Assembly: GCF_026151205.1 (NCBI RefSeq)
Contig: NC_087077.1
Span: 6,348,483-6,412,482, forward strand
Length of the DNA: 64,000 nt
Direction: 5' to 3'
Source: Bolinopsis microptera
Lineage: Eukaryota > Ctenophora > Tentaculata > Lobata > Bolinopsidae
Shown: positions 41,301 through 52,200 of the stretch, in pieces
Layout: each line of letters starts with the position of its first letter
Numbering within the stretch: position 1 is the first letter of the stretch
Notes under the pieces: model-generated
What the model saw: the letters and a program-made list of their open reading frames with translations, nothing else
What the model was told of the DNA's origin: nothing
The model's database searches: none
Made by a program: the position numbers and the translations under genes

Positions 41301-42056
41301 CCTGCAATGTATATTGTATAGTGTATACATGTCCTGCAATGTCAGGTTAATTTCAAGCATGATTACCTGGTGCTAAACAAGTATTGTAAACAATCAAAAT
41401 TGACCGCAGTTTCCCCCCTCTGCAGTATTACTGCACCTGGTAATAATGTTGATTAGGAGCCTCAGCCAAGGATTTGATAATCACATTCCTGAGTCTGTTC
41501 TTAATGGCAAGTATTTGTTGGGATAGTGTACCGGTCTTTATCCTGGAGTTGCACCTGTGCACATCCAGACACACTTGCGTGTAATCTCTGAACTCGGTAA
41601 TGTCACACTCTGTTACACATGTCTTCTCATCTACCCCCAAGTATTGTAGCCACAACACTTTTCTGTACTCGTTGCTAAGGAGACCACCCTCTGTCATGGC
41701 TAGAGATCTTATTTCTTCTCGCGAGATATCCTGACCTGACAAATAGCGGGGATGTGTAGTTACTTATGGACCATTGCCATCCTCACGCAATTAAATATCT
41801 ATGGACTGTTAACTGGAAAAAACAATAACGCTGCCTTAATGTTACAATAAAAGCTGCTGTTTTATATCCAGATAAAAGTGTCACCTCTTTTCAAGAGAGC
41901 GCTGATGTGAGCAGCTTTCTCCTTCCTCCACTCCGCCGAGTCCTGCTCAGACCTCCTTCTCTTTCTCACGTGACTAATCTGCCCACGTGGGCGCGCTAAG
42001 TCACGTGGTTTAGAGGTCACGTGATCAGCTATGTAACCACGTGACTTTGTAGACAT
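38343..42056 (-). CDS. TBC1D20: TBC1 domain family member 20 (Rab GTPase-activating protein)
   Basis: ER-membrane GAP for Rab1/Rab18-type GTPases. Exons, 5' to 3': 41885-42056, 41437-41735, 41087-41248, 39393-39508, 39131-39293, 38845-38931 and 38343-38498; all phases match; 384 residues (human 403). The TBC domain shows TEGGLLSNEYRKVLWLQYLG, the DxxR motif (VCLDVHR) and the YQG motif split across exons 2/3 (HYYQ-GYHD), both needed for dual-finger catalysis, then GTMFSLSWIITWFAYV and LMPVYLSAAIVLYRKH. The last exon ends in a hydrophobic segment (AGIAISSSFLVGFAAFALSV) a few residues from the stop, the tail anchor seen in the vertebrate protein. Exon 1 is basic and contains five CACGTG hexamers. 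The acceptor of exon 3 is repeated four times upstream, and a fragment of exon 4 with its acceptor is duplicated 1.4 kb upstream. Confidence 0.95.
38540..38840. repeat. 18-bp minisatellite ACACTGTGTCTATACTAT
   Basis: About 16 copies of ACACTGTGTCTATACTAT in the last intron of TBC1D20. It is open in several frames and creates two overlapping ORFs of about 130 residues that are not genes. Confidence 0.95.
39530..39620. repeat. Poly-G block next to TBC1D20 exon 4
   Basis: AACCAGGAGTTAAGGGGGCC followed by about 45 G with one T, then TCCTTAGAACCAGGAGTTAA again. Same family as 40700-40945 and 42705-42826. Confidence 0.9.
39916..40090 (+). mobile_element. tRNA-derived SINE
   Basis: The head has a polymerase III A box (TGGCCTAGTGGTTAGAGCA) and B box (GGTTCGAATCA) with tRNA spacing. 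The body contains AGCTAAGGATCC, GGTTTACTCAGCCGAAT and GGTTAAATGAGAAG, all shared with the SINE at 46836-47105. Lies in TBC1D20 intron 3, antisense to the gene. Confidence 0.75.
40700..40945. repeat. Poly-G minisatellite, TCCTTAGAACCAGGAGTTAA unit
   Basis: Five units of TCCTTAGAACCAGGAGTTAA, GGGGGCCG and a G run of 10-24. It directly abuts the duplicated exon 4 fragment at 40946-40992. Confidence 0.9.
40946..40992 (-). other. Truncated copy of TBC1D20 exon 4 start with acceptor
   Basis: 47 bases identical to 39470-39516: the 3' splice site (TTTTACAG) and the first 39 bases of exon 4, located upstream of exon 4 in the same intron and the same orientation. The copy has no 5' splice site of its own. 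Confidence 0.9.
41249..41345 (-). repeat. Repeated acceptor of TBC1D20 exon 3
   Basis: On the minus strand CATTGCAGGACATGTATACA is repeated, and the last CATTGCAG is the real acceptor at 41249-41256. Four CATTGCAG copies in about 100 bases. Confidence 0.85.
41961..42045. promoter_or_regulatory. Cluster of five CACGTG E-boxes in TBC1D20 exon 1
   Basis: CACGTG at 41967, 41984, 42002, 42018 and 42038, three in the context TCACGTG. They sit inside the first coding exon, directly after the start codon. CACGTG is the core recognised by bHLH-Zip factors (Myc/Max, USF, TFEB class). Regulatory function is inference. Confidence 0.45.
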
Positions 42057-42704
42057 CAACTAACGCTGTAACCCGGTAACACTGTCATGTTGTCATGGTA
42101 ACGCTGTCATGGTTAGCGTCATAGCAGATCTATGGAAATGTACTTGAAGTGCTGTTCTTAATATTTGAACGACGAGATTTGCTACATTATATTGTCCTAA
42201 TATTATAACAATAATATTATATTTCTCCAGATTTAATGCATGAGATTAATGATGTACAGATTAAGACTGAGTTGTTTTTATAAATGGTGATAAATATTAC
42301 TTTTATACAAATTAAAGATCCAGCAGAATACAAAATGTACACACAATAATGTGGACTGTCAAAACCACACCAAATCAGCAAAATGCCAGGTGTTTACACA
42401 AAGGCCCCATAATATCAGACTGTTTTTATCGATTATACCACTGTTATCTTTTCGAAAGAAGCGATTATACCATAGACGAATATCACAATTCACAATATTA
42501 GCGAAATATATACAAATGTTACAAAACCCAGTGAAAAAGAAGGAGAGTAAAGAAACATTGTTACCATAACAACTGTTACCTTGTCAACGGTAAAGCATTA
42601 AATATCACCCTCAGTGAATTATTATATTCTATCTCAGTATAAAATCTGATGGTCTCTAAGTATATTCTTCTACCAGAACTGTTCATATTATGTACCATGG
42701 ATTA

Positions 42705-42826
42705 TGGGGGGGGGGGGGGGGGGGGGGGTCCTTAAAACCAGGAGTTAAAGGGGGCGGGGGGGGTCCTTAGAACCAGGCGTTAAGGGGGCCGGGGGGGGGG
42801 AGGGGTCCTTAGAACCAGAAGTTAAG
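42705..42826. repeat. Third poly-G / TCCTTAGAACCAGG block
   Basis: Three units of the same family as 39530-39620 and 40700-40945, with G runs of 7-22. It directly abuts the 28-bp-arm hairpin. Confidence 0.9.
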
Positions 42827-42830
42827 GCCA

Positions 42831-42900
42831 GATAGAGCTGCTGGATACGAACAAGTAGGAAAAACTGCTTCTCTACTTGTTCGTCTCCAGCAACTCTATC
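42831..42900. repeat. Hairpin with 28-bp arms
   Basis: Arms 42831-42858 and 42873-42900 pair at 26 of 28 positions across a 14-base loop. The arm begins GATAGAGCTGCTGGATACGA. Size resembles a small hairpin RNA precursor, but no function is shown. Confidence 0.85.
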
Positions 42901-43293
42901 CAGCAACTCATCATCGTACCACTGCAAACAGCTAGCATAATATTATGTATAATTAATAATGAATTTAGGAATTATTATCGTAATATATTTTATCGGCAAT
43001 ATCTAACTTTAATTTGCAATGCATCTATTTAAAATCCGTTAGCAAATATGATTCATATTATAATTGTTATAATAAAATGTATGTCAAAATGCCACAGTTC
43101 ACACTTCCAAACCCAAAAATATCTAACAGTCATCACTACTGTAACAATCTAACTACTTATTTATAATTTTAAATTACTCTTAGTAACACCTGTGTTAAAT
43201 TACTCTTAGTAACACCTATAAACACTTAAGTAACACCTTTCTTCAATATATTTATATGGAATCAAGATTCGTTAAACAGTGTGTTATTACAGA

Positions 43294-46200
43294 CTACTCT
43301 GGTCGTCTGCGCGGCAGTGTGTTTGCTTTTCTGATGAAGTTGCGCTGGAAGGGGCGTGCACTTTCGTCGTCACTATTCACTGGTGTGGTACTAGGCGAGT
43401 TTGGTGCACTAGGCGACGTGTGCGCGCTAGGCGAAATGTGCGTGCTAGGTGATCTCTGCACGCGACTTGGACCTGTATTTGTAAATATGTGAATATCAGG
43501 GACTAACAATATATCTAATATCAGTAATAAGGCAATAAATGTTAAATGAGAAATGTATTTGAACAATAACAGTGCTCGTTTATACTTATACACCTCGGGG
43601 CTAGGTTATTACTTACTAGGAAATGATAACCCCACGTCTACTGGCAGAGAGTTTCTTCCTTTTCTTATCATCTCATAATCATGGTGTAGAGGACCTTGCA
43701 TTCTGAAGTATAACAATGTTAAATTGTTACTGCCACAATCCAATAATAGATTCTTTTTGTATGTCTATATGTATGTCTGTGCGACCGCCCACGTGCAAAT
43801 TTGATGAGAAATAAGAAGTTACATAGTAACCATAGTGACGAGGGTTGATACTCGCACGTGCAAAGATTTACAAGCGACGTTTTGATCGGTTTTTATTTGA
43901 TCGGATTTTATTTGATCGGTTTTTGTTTGATCGGTTTTATTTGATCGGTTTTTATTTGATCGGTTTTGAACGGTTTTATTGTGGTCATTATTATGTCTGT
44001 ATTTCTGTACGAACAACCGGGATAACAATAATTTTACACAGAATACATTACAACAATGCGACTCATAAATAATACTCCAATCCGGATTTTACATGAAATA
44101 CAGACATGTATATGTGTATTTATTATATAATATATATAAAGATTAATTAAAGATTAACTGTCTAGCCTATATAACTGTTGATTTGTAAGTTTTAAAAGCT
44201 CACTTTAGCGTAAACAGGTAGGTACTAACATTTATAAACTTGTTAATTGAGTATAATTTACACGTCGTACATACTAACATTTATAGTGCAGTGTTTGTCA
44301 CGTGACACGCACACAGACACGTGACCACAGTAAAACTACACGAGTCTACAGAAGTCACATGATCAATTAGCGCACACCAGTGAACAGTTTTCCCATGACA
44401 ACGGAATGCCAATCAACTTGTTTTGAAAATAATAAAGTGACGTTAGAAGTGGTGTAAGTTTCAAAACACACGAATGTATCTATGAAATAGAATGTATCTA
44501 TGAAATAGAATGTATCTATGAAATAGCGGGATATTGACAGCGAGTCTATCAGTTTATAACCTGGGTCATCCTTTGATTTGCCACTAATTGACTAATTGTC
44601 ACTAATTGTCACTAATTGTCAGTAATCTATACACACGTAACATTTATTACACAATAACACTTGCACTAGATCCAGCTTCATGGCTATAATAAAGCTTGTG
44701 TACAGTATACACTGTGCACTGTACACTGTACATTGTACACTTGCACTGTACACTTGCACTGTACACTGTACACTTTTTGTTTTGACGAATTTAATTATAA
44801 TTAAATTCATACAAATTCTAGAATACAGATGTGGGGGTAATACTTTGGGAATTTTTAATTGTGGGAGAAATTGAAGACAAATTTAATGTCAAGATGAGCC
44901 CCTCTTTAAGCAAAATGAAAGGTTAAACTGAGATCAGAGCTAATCCAAACTAATTTGTACAAATTGTACATGATTTAAACTAACGTATTATCGTCATCAC
45001 TGTGGTCAGTAATACTGAGAGAGGAACTGAAGGGAGAGGTGGAGGAGGAGGTAGAGAGACAGGCCTGTAGGTCACAGTGGTTCATCAGTCGTAGTAACTC
45101 AACCTGACACATAATACAGTTAATTATCAATCAATTAACCCTGTTACTTTGTTATCTAGCGGCTAGCAACCTTGTTACCCAGCAACCTTGTTACCTAGCA
45201 ACCTTGTTACCTAGCAACCTTGTTACCCATCAACCTTGTTACCTAGCAACCCTGTTAACTAGCAACCTTGTTACCTAGCAACCTTGTTACCTAGCAACCC
45301 GTTTACCTAGCAATTGTTTTCATGTTACCTGAGTAACGCCTGTTTGACCAGTGGAGCTATCAGTACTGTACAGGTCTTTAGGTGCTCTGTCAAACGCAGT
45401 TGTTAGATCCCACATCTGTATCGAACCATCATCGTGACCTGAGGTCACATTGTCACCCGATTAGCAATGACAAATAGCACTGGAATAGTTTGTGATTTTC
45501 CTTGACTTAGTTGAGTTTATTGATAGGAGATGACTCTAATTAACTAACTTACTAACCAACTAATTAACTAATTAACTAATTAACTAATTAACTAATTAAC
45601 CGACCTGTAAGAATGTATCGCCTCATCCTGGTTCTAGTAGAGCTGTCACACTCGTGTAGAGAGTGAGATGTAATGTTCGTACCGTCCACACTCCTTAGGG
45701 AACACAGTCTCTTCCCTGTACTCGCTACACAGATGAACATCTCATTACTCGTCTGTACCACCTAGTTAGACAGGGTCATTAGTAGCTAATTAGCTAATTA
45801 GTAAAATAACTAAATTTTATTGATTATCATGAATTTACGACGTGTATACATTCAGCAAGGGATTGTAATGAACACTAGAAATTATTTTGAAGTAAAAAAG
45901 GAAACTATACTTTTTGCATGAAGACAGCCCAGTCGTCCTTGTCCCCGTAAGGCCCGACCCCATTACTTGACATAGGAGAGTAGGGCTCGTCAAGCTCGAT
46001 CACGTTAAATGAGGCGAGGGGCGTGGAACTGGGCTGGGTGAGAATCCGCCCCCGGAACCTGCAGAGAAGGGAGGGAGTTACTACTCTTAAACAATAGACG
46101 TGGGGGGTCAGTACACATACGTTTGGGCTTGTTTCTCACTCGCTGAGTGCCCGATTGAAATAATCCATTGACTCGCTGAATACACTGTACCTGGTGACAG

Positions 46201-49200
46201 TCCAGCTCCTAACATGGTTACTCTCACTACACACGCTGATAAGATGGTTCTCACTCAGCATCACCCTGGTTACTGCCTCTCTGTGTACGTTAAACGTCTG
46301 GAGTACTTGAGGTCCTGTAGGAATGTGTATAACTGCATTAATTAGAACCACATATTCTCTTTGTGGGTGAGGGTCTACTGAAATAGACTTGAGTTTTCAC
46401 GGTTTTGTAGCCGAAAAACGGTCCTACCTAAACTCTAACCCCAACTCTAACCATAACTCTAACCCCAACTCTAACCATAACTCTAACCATAACTCTAACC
46501 CCAACTTTATCCATAACTCTAACCCCAACTCTAACCATAACTCTAACCCCAACTCTAACCATAACTCCAACCCCAACTCTAACACCAACTCTAACCATAA
46601 CTCTAACCATAACTCTAACCATAACCCCAACTCTAACCATAACTCTAACCATAACTCTAACCCCAACTCTAACCCCAACTCTAACCCCAACTCTAACCAT
46701 AACTCTAACCCCAACTCTAACCCCAACTCTAACCATAACTCTAACCCCAACTCTAACCATAACTCTAACTATAACTCTAACCATAACCCCAACTCCAACC
46801 ATAACTCTAACCATAGCTCTAACCCCAACTCTAACGGCCAGGTAGCGTAGTTGGTTAATCATCGGATTTGTAATCGTGAGATTGCGAGTTCGAAACCCAC
46901 TGCCTGCCTAGTCGTGGGGTGAGTGTCGTCGACATTCAGCTAAAGATCCTGAGTGGTCTATGCAGCCCCCCGGTCTACTCAGCCGAATATTCGAGAAATC
47001 GTGTGTGAGGGTTAAATGAGAAGCTGTCCATTGCAGCGAAGTCTCGGGCGAAGAAAGTATGGTACACACTACCTTAACCGTCACTGGCCTAATTAAATCC
47101 TTCGGCTTCCTGTAATTGGCTAGTTACACTTGTGTAACAATGTGGCTGTTGGAATACTCCGAAGTAAAATAAGTGTGAGATAAAAAAACCATAACTCTAA
47201 CCCCAACTCTAACCATAACTCTAACCCCAACTCTAACCATAACTCTAACCCCAACTCTAACCCCAACTCTAACCATAACTCTAACCCCAACTTTAACCAT
47301 AACTCTAACCATAACTCTAACCCCAACTCTAACCATAACTCTAACCCCAACTCTAACCATAACTCCAACCCAAACTCTAACACCAACTCTAACCATAACT
47401 CTAACCATAACCCCAACTCTAACCATAACTCTAACCATAACTCTAACCCCAACTCTAACCATAACTCTAACCCCAACTCTAACCATAACTCTAACCCCAA
47501 CTCTAACCATAACTCTAACCCCAACTCTAACCCCAACTCTAACCATAACTCTAACCCCAACTCTAACCATAACTCTAACCCCAACTCTAACCATAATTTA
47601 ACTCTAACCATAACTCTAATATCCCCAACTTACACTCATACAATTTCTGATACATTAATGTATAACTGGCGTATCTATAGATATCTGACTAAAGTGACAC
47701 AATTTGAATCTGTTGGGGATTGCGCCAGATTGCGATCAACATTGATGAGTTGTTGTTCGTTTGCAGCCACGTTTCTCCTTCTCTTGTTTTGTATTAAATA
47801 TCAATTATCAATTATATCATAATATCGATTATCGATCTTATGTCTTTAGTACTTACTAGTTACTACCCAGGGCAAAAATATACCAACTTTCTAAATTTAT
47901 AAAAACTATAATACAGAATCGTAAATTCCGTAAAACAACCGAAAGTGCGGATATCGCCGAATGGTGCAAACAAAGTTCTGTAACTGGTAAAAAGTGCGAT
48001 TCCGCACCTAAATGTTGCCCCTACCATGTCACGTGACCAAAAACGTTTTAAACTATAATTTCTCAGGGGCAGGGGAGTAGGAAGAGGGGGGGGCAGGGGG
48101 AGCAGCAGGGGTGTAGGAAGAGGGGGGGGGCAGGGGAAGCAGCAGGGGTGTAGGAAGAGGGGGGCAGGGGGAGCAGCAGGGAAGTAGGAAGAGGGGTGTA
48201 GGAAGAGGGGGGGCAGGGGGAGCAGCAGGGGTGTAGGAAGAGGGGGGGGCAGGGCAGGGGTGTAGGAAGAGGGGGCAGGGGAGCAGGGGTGTAGGAAGAG
48301 GGGGGGGGGGGGGGCAGGGGGAGCAGCAGGGCTGTAGGAAGAGGGGATGCACTACATATTTGTGAAATCCATTACATTAATATGAGAAACTTTTTACAGA
48401 TACTGTAGATAGATAACTTATTACTTTATTATTAAAACTGAAGTTTTTAGTGAAAACTGTGAGATGGTTACCTTGTCCGACAGTCTCAGGGTGCTGAAAT
48501 ATGATCCTAACCATTCCTCTGTTGGTTCCGTACGCTATCTCAATCCACTCCCCGCACTGCTGCCCTACACACTGCTTAGGGGTCAGGTACACACTGAGGG
48601 CGAGTGCTATTTAGGTGACAAATATAGCTGAGAGGAGGAGAGGGATTAAGTGACAAGAGAAGAGAGTGGGGGGGTGTTCTAGTAGCATAGCAATCTAGTG
48701 GGGGGGGGGGGGGGAGGGGGTGTTCTAGTAGCAACCTAGTGGGGGGGAGGGTGTCCTAGTATCAATCTAGTGGGGGGGGGGGGGTTCTAGTAGGCAATCT
48801 AGTGGGGGGGGGGGGGTGTTCTAGTAGTAATTTAGTGGGGGGGGGGGGTAGTATGTACCTGAAAGCAATCTAGTGGGAGAGCGGTAGTATGTACCTAGTG
48901 GGGGAGGGGTAGTATGAACCCCTCTAGTGGGGGAGGGGTAGTATGTACTATGTATCTAGTAGGGGAGGGGTAGCATGTACCCCTCTAGTGGGGGAGGGGT
49001 AGCATGTACCCCTCTAGTGGGGGAGGGGAAGTATGTAGTACGTAGTATGTAGTATGTAGTATGTAGTATGTAGTATGTGGTATGTGGTATGTAGTATGTA
49101 GTATGTAGTATGTACCTGATAGCAGTGATAGAGATTCCCTTGTTCCTCTCCGGATCACAGTATAGCTTACTGACCAACAAATCGTTATCTTTCATTCGGA

Positions 49201-52200
49201 GAGGGAACTTAGCCATGTCCACGCAGTAAATACACCCGTCCCCACAGCCAATAAACAGCATACAACCTGCAGCATTACAGTTAAAAATGTTTTATAGTAT
49301 AATATTATAGTGTATCTATTAAATTACACTTTAAGGTTATAACTTAACTTTTGGCCTATTTGTCGACCACTTACATTTTTAATAATCGCACTGGATTTTT
49401 TGTCGGTTTTTCCTCCTCCAGGCTAAACAAAACTTGTGACCGGACAGGGAGTGCGATTGCAAAATTAGGGGTATTTTTGGGTACTTTGGAATATTATAGG
49501 GACTTTATTATGGGGGATTCCCAAAACCCATTCAGGCATTCCCAAAAATACCCCTTGGCTTCCCCCAAAATCGCACTCATTTCTGAAAAGTATTGTAATA
49601 CTGTGTTATTTGACGTACCAGCAACATCGAAACTGGAGACGGGTTGTACTTGCTGCACCTTCCAGGTCTGGGTCATGGTGTTCCAGACTCCAATCAGACC
49701 ACTGGAACTCAGAGCTACTAGACCTGTTGTTTTTAGAAGTTAATTCAGAACATAGTGTGGATAGCAAGTGAGCAAAATATTGTAAAAGACAAATAGTTAG
49801 GGACAATTAACATTAATACACGACCATCTGGGAAAAAATTTGCAACAAGCTGATTTTTACAGGAATGTGTTGTCCATAGTGTCAGGAACCACCCCAAAGA
49901 GTTTTCAATCTGGATCTGTTGAGCAAAAAAAGTTACAGCCAATTTTCTTCAGGCGCGTATGTCAGCCTGAGGACCGCACTTGAAAAAATCGTAACTATCG
50001 TAATAAATATGATCCTAACCATTCCTCTGTTGGTTCCGTACGCTATCTCAATCCACTCCCCGCACTGCTGCCCTACACACTGCTTAGGGGTCAGGTACAC
50101 ACTGAGGGCGAGTGCTATTTAGGTGAGTTTTCAATCTGGATCTGTTGAGCAAAAAAAGTTACAGCCAATTTTCTTCAGGCGCGTATGTCAGCCTGAGGAC
50201 CGCACTTGAAAAAATCGTAACTATCGTAATAAAGACCCCCAGGAGCACCATAGGGGGTGCAAAATGACCGCAATAGTGACATTATGTGGGGCGAATCAGT
50301 GTTTTAGGGTCGTCAGATCTTTACTTATTGAGATAATTCCATTTTTATAGGCTAACCTCTCAAAAATTTACTAAAATTTTGAAATTTTACTTAAATTTGG
50401 AAATTTAGTAAAATTGTTGTACAATTAAAACATTGTCTAGTTATCAGTATTCAAATTCTAAAATTTACTTTCAATTTTCAATTGATCCTTATTTTAGTAT
50501 AGTAAATAATATACATATCACATCAAATTCTGTAAAAAAAGGTCCTGAATTATTAGCATGGTGTCTTTGATTGGCAACTATTAGGTCACTTCTGGCTATC
50601 CTATTTCCTCAGAGTTGTTTGATTCTCCTGAATCGTCCTGTCTTTCGGGTGCATTAGTGCAACTTAATCCATGACATTGGCCACATGCAGGTAGACATTT
50701 AAAGCCATACTTCCGGCAGGAACACCTTAAGTACTTACAAGGGTTCTCAACCTCCACCGAGCAATTGCAGCAAATGAGGTTGAGCATCCCTGCCGGGGCA
50801 ATCGCAGCTTTAGTCGGGATTGGCCGGTAGTATCCTTCAGAACTCATCTCCCATCCATAATGTAGTGGATTTAGACTTGCAGTGTCGAGTGTCACCCAGT
50901 TATGGTACTGAAGATATGATATTAATATATGCTCAGTTGCAGAGGATTTAGACGGTGGTAGCCTTGATGGGTTGAGTTTTTTCTTTGCTATCATTCTACT
51001 GTAGCTGAGAAATCTGAGAGTTTCAAGTTCCTTGGTTTTATCTCCATAGATATGTTGAAACAAGGAGAGGCCAGCTTCAATTACTTCATTTGTTGAAACT
51101 CTCACAGAGATTAATGATGCTAAATGACCCTCCTCATGAAAAGAAACTGCATTTTTCAATATCTTCACCTTACCAAAGCCATACATATACTGCTGACCGT
51201 GTCACATCCTGAGAAACTGTGAACAAACAGTAATATGCGTTTTATGTTGGCATCAAGAGCATTTACTATTTTACTGATCGAGTGTGAGCCGTTTCTGGTC
51301 GTCATCACAATTTCATTGTGATTCTAAGCAAAATGATGAATAAGGAGGCAAAGTATATCAGTATCCTCTGCTTTTACCTCAACATCTTCGTAGAAGGACA
51401 AGTTTAAAGCTTTACTAGCTACCATGGTATCAGCATCATCAGTAGCTACATGTACTTCAATTTCATGTTCTGTAAAAACGTTCGACAGAAGCTTTATAAG
51501 CTCATGCTTGTTCTTTGAGTTGCTGAACAGTTTTTTCATCGGAACTGTGCACACAGTAGTACTTTTAATAGCTATATCAGAGCAGTATGCCTTGATTTTT
51601 CGCTGATGCTCATGATCTTTTGTTGATCGGGCATAGCAATCAAACACAACAATCACTTTCCGCTGTTCGGATTTCGGAACTAGCTTAAAGTATTCATTAG
51701 CTATGTCGCCGTATGGTTCAAAGCCTGTGAACTAGGTAACTTGATAGAGTAGCCATCGACCATCAATTATTAATGGGGAGGATGGGTTGCTAAATGTCAC
51801 AGTACAATCAACAAAATTCTTGAGGTATTGCCCAAGGGCTGCCTTGTTTGCCTTTCTCATCATCTGCTCATTGTTAAAAAGACTCATCGGCATTGCTGTG
51901 AGCTCATATTGCAAGCTTTCCTCCAGTGTAGACTCTCGTTCAGATGCGAAGACAAGCCGATTAAAAATTGTCAATGAGTCTATAACAATGTCTTTTTCGT
52001 TCACCCTCACTGTCCTCTTTAGAAGGGTCAAGTTTCCGACTTTGCCTTTAACTCGAAACTTATCGATAAAGCTTTTGCCATCCAGCTCTTTCTGGAGGGC
52101 AGTACCAACTGAAATGCAATCTTCTGGGTTGACATTATCCTTCTCTTTCTGTGATATGAGACCCGTTGAGTACGATACCATTTTAGTCTTGTCTTCAGAT

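Larger units (their letters stand above)
42057..43293. other. Gap between TBC1D20 and the KCTD3/SHKBP1-type gene
   Basis: Promoter side of TBC1D20 and 3' side of the next minus-strand gene. Contains the poly-G block 42705-42826 and the hairpin 42831-42900. A short ORF across the hairpin is explained by the inverted repeat and is not annotated as a gene. Confidence 0.55.

Noticed and set aside
42745-42927. A 60-residue minus-strand ORF as a gene or an extra exon of a neighbour
   Set aside because: Most of it is the two arms of a 28-bp inverted repeat plus poly-G unit, and it fits neither TBC1D20 nor the KCTD3-type protein in phase or homology.
46839-46912. A functional tRNA gene
   Set aside because: A and B boxes are good, but the T stem pairs poorly and the sequence continues into a SINE body shared with 39916-40090.
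46389-47611. ORFs of 108-163 residues in the telomere-like arrays
   Set aside because: Twelve-base units keep frames open on both strands; there is no domain and the arrays are intronic.
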